Source: Cupriavidus sp. YR651
GTDB taxonomy: Bacteria; Pseudomonadota; Gammaproteobacteria; Burkholderiales; Burkholderiaceae
Assembly: GCF_900101625.1 (NCBI RefSeq)
Contig: NZ_FMYZ01000006.1
Location: 310,001 to 374,000, forward strand
Length of the DNA: 64,000 bases
Direction: 5' to 3'
The translations under genes and the position numbers were made by a program. The notes beneath the pieces are model-generated. The model did not search any database, was not told the origin of the DNA, and saw only the letters and a list, made by a program, of their open reading frames with translations. This document shows positions 33,382 through 41,315 of the stretch, piece by piece (position 1 is the first letter of the stretch; every line of letters starts with the position of its first letter).

Positions 33382-34221
33382 ATGACGACCGTGATTACCC
33401 AGAAGACTTCCCCCGCCCGCATGGCGCGCACGGCCATTACCGTGGCTGCGCTGGTGGTGTCGGCCACGCAACTTGCCGGCTGCTTCCCGGTGCTGGCCGG
33501 CGCCGTGGGCACCGGTGTGGTGATGGCCACCGACCGCCGCCCAACCGGCACCCAGACGATCGACCGCGGCCTGCAACTTGAGATCGACAACACGCTGAAC
33601 GCCAGGTACAGCGGCCAGGCACGCGTGGATGCGGCGGTCTTCAACCGCAAGGTTCTCCTGGTCGGCGAGGCCAAGGATGCCAACGTCAAGCAGCAGGTGG
33701 ACCAGTACGTGCGCGGGCTGTCGAATGCGCGCGAGGTGGTCAACGAGCTGGAAATCACCTCTTCCCCCGGCTTCATGACCAAGAGCAACGACGCGTACCT
33801 GACCAGCAAGGTCAAGACGCTGCTGGTCACCGCGGACGGCGTGCCAGCCAATTCGATCAAGGTCACGACCGACAAGAGCGTGGTCTACCTGATGGGCGTG
33901 GTGACCTCGGCCGAGGGTGACAAGGCGACCGAAGTGGCCCGCAACGCCAGCGGCGTGCAGAAGGTGGTCAAGGTCTTCGACTACGTGAGCGACGCCGAGC
34001 GGGCACGGCTGGATGCCGCCTCCAGTTCGACGAACGGCAATACGGGTTCGGAAGCGGTGGGCACGCCGGCGCCGGTGCAGTCGGTGCCGGGTACGGCGCC
34101 CAACGCGCCGGTGACGTCCGGTGCGCCGGCCACTACCGCCACCAACGGCACCACGACGAGCCCCGTGGCCGCGCCCGTCTCGTCGCCGGTGGCGCTGCCG
34201 CCGGGCCGTAGCCTGCCCTGA
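33382..34221 (+). CDS. dolP: BON-domain lipoprotein (DolP/YraP family)
   Basis: A 279-residue protein starting MTTVITQKTSPARMARTAI. A lipobox (QLAGC, about 33-37) is followed by two BON domains (DRGLQLEIDNTLNARYSGQARVDAAVFNRKVLLVG at about 57-105 and VKTLLVTADGVPANSIKVTTDKSVVYLMGVV at about 130-190). A Ser/Thr/Ala/Pro-rich tail of some 70 residues ends the protein; this is longer than in E. coli DolP. It is an outer-membrane lipoprotein that maintains envelope integrity. The frame also extends upstream through the DnaA boxes, but the M49 start is the family start. The protein follows diaA as in the E. coli yraP locus. Confidence 0.88.
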   Translation: MTTVITQKTSPARMARTAITVAALVVSATQLAGCFPVLAGAVGTGVVMATDRRPTGTQTIDRGLQLEIDNTLNARYSGQARVDAAVFNRKVLLVGEAKDANVKQQVDQYVRGLSNAREVVNELEITSSPGFMTKSNDAYLTSKVKTLLVTADGVPANSIKVTTDKSVVYLMGVVTSAEGDKATEVARNASGVQKVVKVFDYVSDAERARLDAASSSTNGNTGSEAVGTPAPVQSVPGTAPNAPVTSGAPATTATNGTTTSPVAAPVSSPVALPPGRSLP

Positions 34222-34235
34222 CCGGCAAGATCGCC

Positions 34236-34622
34236 ATGACCGACATGTTGCGGCGCACCATTCGACGATTGCCGATGAGCCTTGTGGCGGCGGCAGGCGC
34301 CGCGCCGATGCTGGCGCTGGCCCAGCCCGCCGCATCGGGGCCCGTGAGCGACCAGCGCACGACCGTCGAAACGCAGGCGGCGCGCATGCAGCAGGCGCGC
34401 AACCAGGCGGCCGCGTGTGCGGTCTGCCACGGCCCCGACGGGCGCGCGCCGGCCGATAGCGCCGTGCCGGGGCTGGCCGGGCGACCACAGGTGGAGCTGG
34501 TCGAGTCGATGCTGAACTACAAGTCCGGCAAGCGGCCGGGCACCGTGATGCCTCAGATCGCAAAGGGATACAGCGACGCCGAAATCATTGCCATCGCGTC
34601 CTGGTTCGCCGATCAGAAGTAA
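34236..34622 (+). CDS. fccA: Class I c553-type cytochrome, likely FccA
   Basis: A 128-residue periplasmic cytochrome. Signal peptide residues 1-29, single haem motif CAVCH (C61, C64, H65), and axial Met in the C-terminal TVMPQIAKGYSD segment. It starts 14 bp after the BON gene and lies 45 bp before the FccB-like flavoprotein gene, the normal arrangement of the flavocytochrome c sulfide dehydrogenase subunits. FccA usually has two haems; this one has one, so its electron-carrier role may be that of a c-553 partner. Confidence 0.8.
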   Translation: MTDMLRRTIRRLPMSLVAAAGAAPMLALAQPAASGPVSDQRTTVETQAARMQQARNQAAACAVCHGPDGRAPADSAVPGLAGRPQVELVESMLNYKSGKRPGTVMPQIAKGYSDAEIIAIASWFADQK

Positions 34623-34667
34623 GTGACGGGGTCTTCCTCCCCGGAACAACAATAACGACAAAAATCC

Positions 34668-35945
34668 ATGCGCAGACGAGCCGTACTCGGCGCGCTGACC
34701 GGCCTGGCCGGTGCCGCCACCCTGGGAATGCTGACCCCACGTCAGGCCCGCGCGGCGGCGCCGGCCAAGGTGGTCGTGGTCGGTGGCGGTTACGGCGGCG
34801 CCACAACGGCGCGATATCTGCGCACCTGGAGCCGCGGGGCGGTGGACGTGACGCTGGTCGAACCCGACGCCGCGTTGGTTTCCTGCCCGCTGTCCAACCT
34901 CGTCGTCGCCGGCAACCGGCAGATGGCCGACATCACGGTGCCGTACGACACGCTGGTCCGCCGCCATGGCGTGACCCATGTGCGTGACCTGGCTACCGCC
35001 ATCGACCTTGCCGCGCGCACGGTCCGGCTGGCTGGCGGCGGTACGCTGCCTTATGACCGGCTGGTGCTGTCGCCCGGCGTGGAGATGCAATCGAGCGCCA
35101 TCCCGGGCCTCGCCCGACCTGGCGGCGACCAGATTCTCCACGCGTGGAAGGCGGGCCCGCAAACCGAGGCCCTGCGCCGGCAACTGGCGGCGATGCGCGA
35201 TGGCGGCACCTTCGCCATCACCATCCCGCTGGCCCCGTACCGTTGCCCGCCCGGCCCCTACGAGCGCGCCTGCCTCGTCGCGGACTACCTGAAGCAGCAC
35301 AAGCCTCGCAGCAAGGTCCTGATCTTCGACGCCAATCCGGACATCACCTCCAAGGGGGCCCTGTTCCGGCAGGTCTGGGAGACCCGCTACAAGGGGATGA
35401 TCGAATACCGGCCCCAGCACGAGACCGTGGACGTGGACCCGGCCACGCGCACGATCAAGTTCGACGTCCAGGACGATGAACGCGCCGACGTCGTAAACCT
35501 GCTGCCGCCCCAGCGCGCCGGCGCCATCGCGGTGTCCGCCGGACTGGCGACGGCCAACGGGCGCTGGTGCGAGGTGGATTTCCGGACCATGGCCTCCCGC
35601 GTGGCGCCGGAGATCCACGTGCTGGGCGACGCCATCCAGATCGCGCCGCTGATGCCCAAGTCCGGCACCATGGCCAACCAGCACGGCAAGGTGGCGGCCG
35701 CCGCCATCCTGCAATTGCTGGCCGGGCAGGCGCCGGACCCCGCCCCGCTCTACACCAACACCTGCTACAGCTTCACGTCGGCCAGCGAGGCGATCCACAT
35801 CGCCAGCGTCCACCGCTACGACGCTGCCCAGCAGACCATGATCACCGTGCCGGGTTCGGGCGGGTTATCCACAGGCCCGAGCGCGCTGGAGGGCACCTAT
35901 GGGATCGCCTGGGCCCGCAGCATCTGGGCCGACATGCTCGGCTGA
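34668..35945 (+). CDS. fccB: Flavocytochrome c sulfide dehydrogenase flavoprotein (FccB/SoxF)
   Basis: A 425-residue Tat-exported flavoprotein (RRRAVLGALTGLAGA signal). A FAD Rossmann motif VVVVGGGYGGATTARYLR lies at about 35-53. The conserved redox cysteines are present (SCPLSNLVV and RYRCPPGPYERACLV, matching the FCSD disulfide-forming positions), and the C-terminal FCSD flavin-binding domain is complete (CYSFTSASEAIHIASV). It oxidises sulfide and passes electrons to the haem subunit. It is encoded directly after FccA and ends just before EamA. The presence next to sox genes suggests a combined sulfide/thiosulfate oxidation cluster. Confidence 0.88.
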   Translation: MRRRAVLGALTGLAGAATLGMLTPRQARAAAPAKVVVVGGGYGGATTARYLRTWSRGAVDVTLVEPDAALVSCPLSNLVVAGNRQMADITVPYDTLVRRHGVTHVRDLATAIDLAARTVRLAGGGTLPYDRLVLSPGVEMQSSAIPGLARPGGDQILHAWKAGPQTEALRRQLAAMRDGGTFAITIPLAPYRCPPGPYERACLVADYLKQHKPRSKVLIFDANPDITSKGALFRQVWETRYKGMIEYRPQHETVDVDPATRTIKFDVQDDERADVVNLLPPQRAGAIAVSAGLATANGRWCEVDFRTMASRVAPEIHVLGDAIQIAPLMPKSGTMANQHGKVAAAAILQLLAGQAPDPAPLYTNTCYSFTSASEAIHIASVHRYDAAQQTMITVPGSGGLSTGPSALEGTYGIAWARSIWADMLG

Positions 35946-36086
35946 CCGCCCGGCCCGGGGTTCCCCGGGGCGACCACGAGCCCCCACAAAACCGCAAGAT
36001 CGTGCAATGCCGGGGCGGGCCACGCTGCTACGCTTGGCCTGCTGGTCATCCCGCCCCCCAATGGGATGCGGCGCCTTCCATCGATC

Positions 36087-36980
36087 ATGCAAGCCAAAGA
36101 CCGTCTTCTTGCCCTCGCCATCATCGTGGTCTGGGGTGTCAATTTCGTCGTCATCAAGGTCGGCCTCGCCGGCATGCCGCCCATGCTGCTGGGCACGCTG
36201 CGCTTTTGCCTCGTGGCATTCCCGGCCATCTTCTTCATTCCGCGCCCGCGCATTCCCTGGCGGATGCTGCTGGCCTACGGGGCGACCATCAGCCTGGGCC
36301 AGTTCGTGTTCCTGTTCTATGCGATGGCCGTTGGCATGCCGGCCGGGCTGGCGTCACTGGTGCTCCAGTCTCAGGTGTTCTTCACCCTGGCCATCGCCGC
36401 GTTGTGGCTGGGCGAGCCGATTCGCTGGCACAACATCGCCGGCATGGCCATCGCGGCAGGCGGACTGGCGCTGATCGGCACGGGCGCCGCGCACGGCCCC
36501 GGTGGCATGACCGCCGCCGGCTTCGCGCTGACGCTCTGCGCGGCACTCTGCTGGGCATCGGGCAATATCGTCAGCAAGAAAATCGGCCCCGTGGACTTGC
36601 TGGGGCTGGTGGTCTGGGGCGCGCTGATCCCGATCATTCCGTTTGCGCTGCTGTCGCTCTGGTTCGAGGGGCCCGCGCGCATCGGCACGGCCCTGACCCA
36701 CGTCTCCGGGACGGGCATCTTCGCGGTGTGCTACCTGGCCTTCGCCGCCACGCTGTTCGGCTACACGATGTGGGGCCGGCTGCTGACCCGCTATGCGGCC
36801 AGCAAGGTGGCGCCGCTGACGCTGCTGGTGCCGGTGGTGGGCCTTGTGTCGTCCCACATGCTCCTGGGCGAGGACCTGGCGCTGGCGCAATGGGGCGGGG
36901 CCGCGGTGGTGATGGCGGGGCTTCTGCTCAATGTCTTCGGTGGCCGCCTGTGGGCGAGCCGGGCGCTGGCCCGGCGCTGA
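36087..36980 (+). CDS. EamA-family transporter
   Basis: A 297-residue integral membrane protein with ten predicted helices in two EamA repeats. The start M (MQAKDRLLALAIIVVWGVNFV) is the usual one for the family; an upstream ATG at 36066 would add 7 residues. Second repeat begins around ASGNIVSKKIGPVDLLGLVVWGALI. The substrate is unknown. It separates fccAB from the cytochrome and soxYZ genes in the cluster. In Sox clusters a permease for sulfite, sulfur or thiosulfate export is conceivable but is not demonstrated. Confidence 0.82.
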   Translation: MQAKDRLLALAIIVVWGVNFVVIKVGLAGMPPMLLGTLRFCLVAFPAIFFIPRPRIPWRMLLAYGATISLGQFVFLFYAMAVGMPAGLASLVLQSQVFFTLAIAALWLGEPIRWHNIAGMAIAAGGLALIGTGAAHGPGGMTAAGFALTLCAALCWASGNIVSKKIGPVDLLGLVVWGALIPIIPFALLSLWFEGPARIGTALTHVSGTGIFAVCYLAFAATLFGYTMWGRLLTRYAASKVAPLTLLVPVVGLVSSHMLLGEDLALAQWGGAAVVMAGLLLNVFGGRLWASRALARR

Positions 36981-37052
36981 TCAGCCGAATCGAGCGAATC
37001 GAGCAAATCGACGAGGGTTAACCCGGAGTTTGACCGCGATTTCCCTCGCTTT

Positions 37053-37071
37053 TGTGAATATCGATATCACA
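37053..37071. promoter_or_regulatory. Palindromic operator candidate upstream of the cytochrome/sox genes
   Basis: The perfect 10-bp palindrome ATATCGATAT (37058-37067) is flanked by TGTG and CACA with a 1-bp asymmetry. It lies 166 bp upstream of the cytochrome start and resembles operators of ArsR/BigR-type sulfide/redox repressors that control sox genes. Confidence 0.4.
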
Positions 37072-37236
37072 GGCGCATCCGTAACGTTGCCCATTCTTGA
37101 GGCAAAATAACGGACTGGCCGCATTTGCCCCTCGAGAGGCCCGCCCCAACGGCGGCCAGCGCGCGCCGCGCCGCGGGGGATCCCCGAGCGAGGCCTTTGC
37201 TGTCCCCACGGCTCAATCAGTTTGGAGCACAACAAC

Positions 37237-37563
37237 ATGAAGCAGTTTGTCATCGCCGCCGCCCTGCTGGCGGCCGCCGCATCCGCACACGCGGTGGACG
37301 CCGCCAAGGCGCAGGACATCGCCAACAAGAACGCCTGCATGGGCTGCCACCAGGTCGACAAGAAACTGGTCGGCCCCGCCTACAAGGACGTCGCCGCCAA
37401 GTACAAGGGCGACAAGGGCGCGCTGGCCAAGCTGAGCGCCAAGGTCAAGAGCGGTGGTTCGGGCGTGTGGGGTCCGGTGCCGATGCCTGCCAACGCCGCA
37501 GTCAGCGACGCTGACATCAAGACGGTGGTGGAATGGATTCTGGCCGGCGCGCCGGCCAAGTAA
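37237..37563 (+). CDS. Periplasmic c-type cytochrome of the Sox cluster
   Basis: A 108-residue protein, signal peptide residues 1-19 (ITAALLAAAASAHA region), single haem motif CMGCH (C34, C37, H38), axial Met in VWGPVPMPANAAVS. Typical of the c551/552 carriers (NirM-like) that take electrons from SoxXA. A GGAG site precedes the ATG. The gap to soxY contains two strong hairpins. The gene occupies the place that soxCD often fills in other clusters. Confidence 0.85.
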   Translation: MKQFVIAAALLAAAASAHAVDAAKAQDIANKNACMGCHQVDKKLVGPAYKDVAAKYKGDKGALAKLSAKVKSGGSGVWGPVPMPANAAVSDADIKTVVEWILAGAPAK

Positions 37564-37589
37564 GCCACACGGATATCGACAGGCCAGAC

Positions 37590-37644
37590 GGGCCGTCCGG
37601 CATTGCCGGCGGCCCGTGCCGCTTCCGGTGCCGCCGGAAGCGGC
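37590..37644 (+). promoter_or_regulatory. Tandem hairpins between the cytochrome gene and soxY
   Basis: One stem is nested GGGCCG/CGGCCC with CCGGC/GCCGG (about 37590-37615). The other is a perfect 11-bp stem GCCGCTTCCGG/CCGGAAGCGGC with a TGCCG loop (37618-37644). No T-tract. Possibly an mRNA processing or attenuation element. Confidence 0.4.
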
Positions 37645-37793
37645 AGGCAGGCTGCACAGATGAAAGAAGCAACGGCCGGCGACGCACCGGCCGCCGCACG
37701 CAGGCCAGGCGCCGGGTCCGGCGCGAAAATCTGGCTGGCGGAGCAGAAGGGGTCGACAGGGAACCGGGTACGCAAGTACGGGAAAACAGCAAC

Positions 37794-38249
37794 ATGAATA
37801 CAAAACGACGAGAAGTATTGCGGGTCACCGCCGTCCTCTCGCTGATGGCGGCCACTGGCCTGATCAGCGAAGCCCAGGCCGCGGAATGGAACAAGACCGC
37901 CTTTGACGGCAAGAGCGTCACCGACGTGATCAAGGCCCTCGGCGGCAGCGGCACCGAGAAGAGCAGCGCGATCACCTTCACCGCGCCGGACATCGCCGAA
38001 AACGGCGCCGTGGTGCCGGTGGCCGTGACGAGCAACATCCCGGATACCGAGCAGATCGCGATCCTCGTGGAGAAGAACCCCAACACGCTGGCGGCGGATT
38101 TCACCATCCCGGCCGGCACGGAACCGTTCGTCTCCACGCGCGTGAAGATGGGCCAGACGTCGATCGTGTACGCGGCGGTCAAGGCCGGCGGCAAGTGGTA
38201 CGTGGCATCGAAGGAAATCAAGGTCACGCTGGGTGGCTGCGGCGGCTGA
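37794..38249 (+). CDS. soxY: Thiosulfate oxidation carrier protein SoxY
   Basis: A 151-residue Tat-exported protein (KRREVLRVTAVLSLMAATG signal). The C-terminal carrier motif GGCGG is the last five residues, with the substrate-carrying Cys149. SoxY holds the sulfur intermediate as a cysteine adduct in the SoxYZ complex. The body contains the antiparallel beta-sandwich typical of SoxY (AVVPVAVTSNIPDTEQIAILVEKNP). It is followed 58 bp later by soxZ. Start at 37794 (MNTKRREVLR) is clear from the signal peptide. Confidence 0.95.
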   Translation: MNTKRREVLRVTAVLSLMAATGLISEAQAAEWNKTAFDGKSVTDVIKALGGSGTEKSSAITFTAPDIAENGAVVPVAVTSNIPDTEQIAILVEKNPNTLAADFTIPAGTEPFVSTRVKMGQTSIVYAAVKAGGKWYVASKEIKVTLGGCGG

Positions 38250-38307
38250 GTCTCGCCCCGAACCCCGACTCACGGATTTCCCGATAACCTGCTGACAGGA
38301 GAAGCAC

Positions 38308-38619
38308 ATGGCAGACCCGATGCGCGTCCGCGCCACCGAAAACGGCGGCGTTGTCGACGTCAAGATTCTGATGAAGCACGACATGGAAACCGGCCAGCGC
38401 AAGGATTCGGCCGGCAAGACGATTCCGGCCTGGCATATCCAGACCGTGATTGCCACGTGCAAGGGCAAGGAAGTCTTCCATGCCCAGTTTGGCCCGGCCG
38501 TGTCCAAGGACCCGTTCCTCAACTTCAAGTTCAAGGGCGGCGCCAAGGGCGACAAGGTCACCGTGACCTGGGTCGACAACCGCGGCGACAAGCGTACCGA
38601 CGAGGCCACCATCGCCTGA
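38308..38619 (+). CDS. soxZ: Thiosulfate oxidation carrier protein SoxZ
   Basis: A 103-residue protein with no signal peptide, which fits export as a SoxYZ heterodimer. It begins MADPMRVRATENGGVVDVKILMKHDMETGQRKD (split here over residues 1-33) and ends KRTDEATIA, the compact immunoglobulin-like SoxZ domain. An AGGAGAAG site precedes the ATG. It forms a complex with SoxY, presenting the carrier cysteine to SoxXA and SoxB. Confidence 0.95.
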   Translation: MADPMRVRATENGGVVDVKILMKHDMETGQRKDSAGKTIPAWHIQTVIATCKGKEVFHAQFGPAVSKDPFLNFKFKGGAKGDKVTVTWVDNRGDKRTDEATIA

Positions 38620-38641
38620 TACGGCGAAGCGAGGAAGCATC

Positions 38642-39097
38642 ATGCGGCGAGCATTCATTCGCGCCACGGCGGCACTGGCCGCCATCGGGCTGTCGGCCAA
38701 GGCTGCAGCGCAACAGGCGCCGGCATCGGCCGGCAAGGGCGGGCGCGTCAAGGTCGTGTACCAGTTGTCCGACGGGATCGACCAGGCCGTACGCGCCATG
38801 GGCAACCTGCGCAATCACCTGAACGGCGCGCCGGACACCAGGATCGTGGTGGTGGCGTTCGGTTACGGCGTGGATTTCCTCGTCGAAGGTGCCAAGGATT
38901 CGCGCGGCAATGCGTTCGAGGCGGCCGTGGGAGCGCTGGCATCGGCCGGCGTCGACTTCCGCGTCTGCCGCAACACGCTGACCGCACGCAAGATTTCCGA
39001 GCAGAGCCTGCTGATGGACGCCAAGGTGGTGCCGGCCGGTGTGGTCGAGATCGCCCGCCTGCAGTTCGACGAAGGCTACGCCTATATCAAGCCCTGA
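38642..39097 (+). CDS. Periplasmic DsrE-family protein
   Basis: A 151-residue protein with an N-terminal signal (RRAFIRATAALAAIGLSAKAAAQ), followed by a DsrE-like Rossmann fold (VKVVYQLSDGIDQAVRAMGNLRNHLNG; VVVAFGYGVDFLVEGAKD; GVDFRVCRNTL with one conserved Cys; ending FDEGYAYIKP). DsrE-family proteins bind or transfer sulfane sulfur. The single Cys in FRVCRNT (about 118) is in the right place to carry a persulfide. It lies between soxZ and soxA, so it may pass sulfur in the periplasmic thiosulfate pathway. In the absence of soxCD this could matter. Confidence 0.85.
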   Translation: MRRAFIRATAALAAIGLSAKAAAQQAPASAGKGGRVKVVYQLSDGIDQAVRAMGNLRNHLNGAPDTRIVVVAFGYGVDFLVEGAKDSRGNAFEAAVGALASAGVDFRVCRNTLTARKISEQSLLMDAKVVPAGVVEIARLQFDEGYAYIKP

Positions 39098-39231
39098 TCG
39101 GGGTCAGGCCCTGATCGCCTGATCTTCATCTGATCGTCGTTCCCCCGAAGTCCGGCCGCGAGCCCCTGGCCGGTCTCGAGTACAAAGCGATCCGCCGCGC
39201 CTGTGCGGCGAGATTGCGAGGAGAAGCCCCC

Positions 39232-40083
39232 ATGCGCATCACCCGTCGTCGCCTGCGCGGCGCCACCGTGCCCGCCATCACGGCACTGGCTGTCGCCGCC
39301 GCCGCGGCAGTCAGCGTCTCGGTCTCCGCGCCGGCATTGGCGCAAGGCAGCACCGCCGAGGAAATCGCCAAGTACCGCCAGATGCTGGCCGAAGGCAATC
39401 CCGCCGAACTGTGGGAAGCCGCCGGCGAGGAACTGTGGAAGAAGCCGGCCGGCCCGAAGAACGTATCGCTCGAACAGTGCGACCTGGGCAAGGGCCCGGG
39501 CGTAACCAAGGGCGCGTACGCGGAACTGCCGCGCTACTTCAAGGACGCCAACAAGGTGATGGACCTGGAGCAGCGGCTGGCCTGGTGCCGGGTGACGCTG
39601 CAGGGGCTGACGCAGGAAGAGGCGACGAAGAACCCGTTTTCGTCCTCCGGCAAGCCGTCGGACATCGAGCGCCTGGTGTCGTACCTGACGGGCGAATCGC
39701 GTGGCGTGAAAATGAACGTCCAGTTGACGCATCCCGAGGAAAAGCGGGTCTACGCGCTGGGCCAGAAGATGTTCTTCTACCGTGGCGGCGCGTATGACTT
39801 TGCCTGCGCGACCTGCCATGCCGTGGATGGCCAGCGCATCCGCCTGCAGGACCTGCCGAACCTGCTGACCGAAAAGGGCGCGCAAGCGGCCTACACCACC
39901 TGGCCCGCGTACCGCGTGTCGCAGGGTGAGGTTCGCTCGATGCAGCACCGCCTCTATGACTGCCTGCGCCAGCAGCGCTTTCCCGAACCGGCCTATGGCT
40001 CCGACGTGATTACCGCCCTGGCGATGTTCCTGGCGAAGAACGCGAACGGCGGCACGTACGACGGCCCCAACATGAAGCGCTGA
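39232..40083 (+). CDS. soxA: Sulfur oxidation c-type cytochrome SoxA (monohaem type)
   Basis: A 283-residue protein with a long N-terminal signal (RRRLRGATVPAITALAV). One canonical haem motif CATCH (C192, C195, H196) and a downstream ligand cysteine in YDCLRQQ (C244), which is usually a cysteine persulfide. The site of the second haem found in other SoxA proteins is replaced by isolated cysteines (SLEQCDLGKG, LAWCRVTL), so this is the monohaem subclass with a probable disulfide. SoxXA couples thiosulfate to SoxY. The ATG at 39232 follows AGGAGAAG; a start 18 bp upstream is weaker. Confidence 0.93.
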   Translation: MRITRRRLRGATVPAITALAVAAAAAVSVSVSAPALAQGSTAEEIAKYRQMLAEGNPAELWEAAGEELWKKPAGPKNVSLEQCDLGKGPGVTKGAYAELPRYFKDANKVMDLEQRLAWCRVTLQGLTQEEATKNPFSSSGKPSDIERLVSYLTGESRGVKMNVQLTHPEEKRVYALGQKMFFYRGGAYDFACATCHAVDGQRIRLQDLPNLLTEKGAQAAYTTWPAYRVSQGEVRSMQHRLYDCLRQQRFPEPAYGSDVITALAMFLAKNANGGTYDGPNMKR

Positions 40084-40101
40084 GGCACGGGAGAGCACAA
40101 C

Positions 40102-40779
40102 ATGAATCGACTCCATACGATGGCGCTGGTCGCGGCCATGACGCTCGCCGGCATCGGCACGCAGGCCCTGGCGCAGGATGCCGCCAGGCCGGCACGCGCA
40201 ACGAAGGCCGCCAAGGCTGCCACGCCCGCGGTCAGTGACGCCGACGTTCGCCAGATGATCGAAGGCTCCTTCACGTCCAAGGGGCCGGCGACGGTAGACG
40301 GCGTGGTGAACCAGGACGCCACGCAAAAGACTTGCAGCCAGTACCCCGACCGTACCCGCGTGCCGGCGCCGGTGGCGAAGAAGGTGGAAGCCGCCGAACT
40401 GCGTCAGGTGAAATACCCGGCCGACAACAACTGGATCGGCGACTGGAAGGAAGGCGAGAAGATCGCGCAGAACGGCCGTGGCATGCAGTTCACCGACCAG
40501 GTGGGCGGCGTCAACGGCGGCAACTGCTACGCCTGCCACCAGATGACCAAGGCCGAGATCTCGTTCGGGAACATTGGCCCCTCGCTGTATCAATACGGCA
40601 AGCTGCGCGGCAACTCGGACCAGGTGGTCAAGTACACGTGGGGCAAGATCTGGGACTCCAACGCGTACGCCGCGTGTTCCAACATGCCGCGCTTTGGCCA
40701 CAAGGGCATCCTGACCGAGGCCCAGATCCGCGACGTGATGGCGCTGCTGCTCGATCCGGCATCGCCGGTCAACCAGTAA
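40102..40779 (+). CDS. soxX: Sulfur oxidation c-type cytochrome SoxX
   Basis: A 225-residue protein with a signal peptide (residues 1-24). Haem motif CYACH (C142, C145, H146) and the axial Met ligand segment NMPRFGHKGILTEAQI near residue 200. Together with SoxA it forms the SoxAX enzyme. It is longer than minimal SoxX, with an N-terminal extension (VNQDATQKTCSQYPDRTRVP) that matches the long SoxX subfamily. The stop-to-start gap to soxA is 18 bp. Confidence 0.94.
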   Translation: MNRLHTMALVAAMTLAGIGTQALAQDAARPARATKAAKAATPAVSDADVRQMIEGSFTSKGPATVDGVVNQDATQKTCSQYPDRTRVPAPVAKKVEAAELRQVKYPADNNWIGDWKEGEKIAQNGRGMQFTDQVGGVNGGNCYACHQMTKAEISFGNIGPSLYQYGKLRGNSDQVVKYTWGKIWDSNAYAACSNMPRFGHKGILTEAQIRDVMALLLDPASPVNQ

Positions 40780-40789
40780 GGGCAGGGCG

Positions 40790-41275
40790 ATGCTGGCCCG
40801 GCGCATTGTTGCCTCACTGGCGCTGGCAGCCGGGCTGGTGGCGTCCGTGGGTGCCGCCGAGGTGGGCGAGGTAATCCGCCTGCCGGCGGTGCAATTGCTC
40901 GACGGCCGCACGATGCCCGCCTCGCAATGGGCCGGCAAGCCGCTGGTGATCGAGGTGTGGGCGTCGTGGTGCCCGTTCTGCGCGTTGCAGAACCCGCGCC
41001 TGCAATCGCTCTACGAGCGAACCCGTGGTACGCCGCTGCAGGTGCTCACGATCAGCATCGACAAGGACCCGCAGGTGGCCGCCGCGTACCTGAAACAGCG
41101 CGGCTACACCTTCCCGGCGACGATGGATACCCCGGCCTTGCGCCATGCGCTGGGCGCGCGCAAGGGCCTGCCCGAACTGTATGTGCTCGACGGCAACGGC
41201 CGCGTGGTGCAGAAGGAAGTGGGCGAAATGCTGGAAGACGACGTCGCCGCGCTGGCCCGATACGGCCAGCCTTGA
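40790..41275 (+). CDS. soxW: TlpA-like thioredoxin of the Sox cluster (SoxW/SoxS type)
   Basis: A 161-residue periplasmic thioredoxin-fold protein with an N-terminal signal (RRIVASLALAAGLVASVGA). Active site WASWCPFCALQNP (C61, C64), and the cis-Pro loop GLPELYVLDGNG. Such proteins keep the SoxY cysteine or SoxA ligand cysteine in the reduced, usable state. It overlaps nothing and lies between soxX and soxB, with gaps of 10 and 40 bp. It is distinct from cytoplasmic thioredoxins by the TlpA insertion. Confidence 0.88.
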   Translation: MLARRIVASLALAAGLVASVGAAEVGEVIRLPAVQLLDGRTMPASQWAGKPLVIEVWASWCPFCALQNPRLQSLYERTRGTPLQVLTISIDKDPQVAAAYLKQRGYTFPATMDTPALRHALGARKGLPELYVLDGNGRVVQKEVGEMLEDDVAALARYGQP

Positions 41276-41315
41276 GCCGTCGCCCGCAACGGATACCCGA
41301 TACGGATACCCGACC

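Noticed and set aside
33981..35813. Minus-strand 610-codon frame opposite the fccAB genes
   Set aside because: No motif; fccA and fccB have haem and FAD signatures on the other strand.
35866..35876. DnaA box TTATCCACA inside fccB
   Set aside because: A single box within coding sequence, with no neighbours, is not meaningful.
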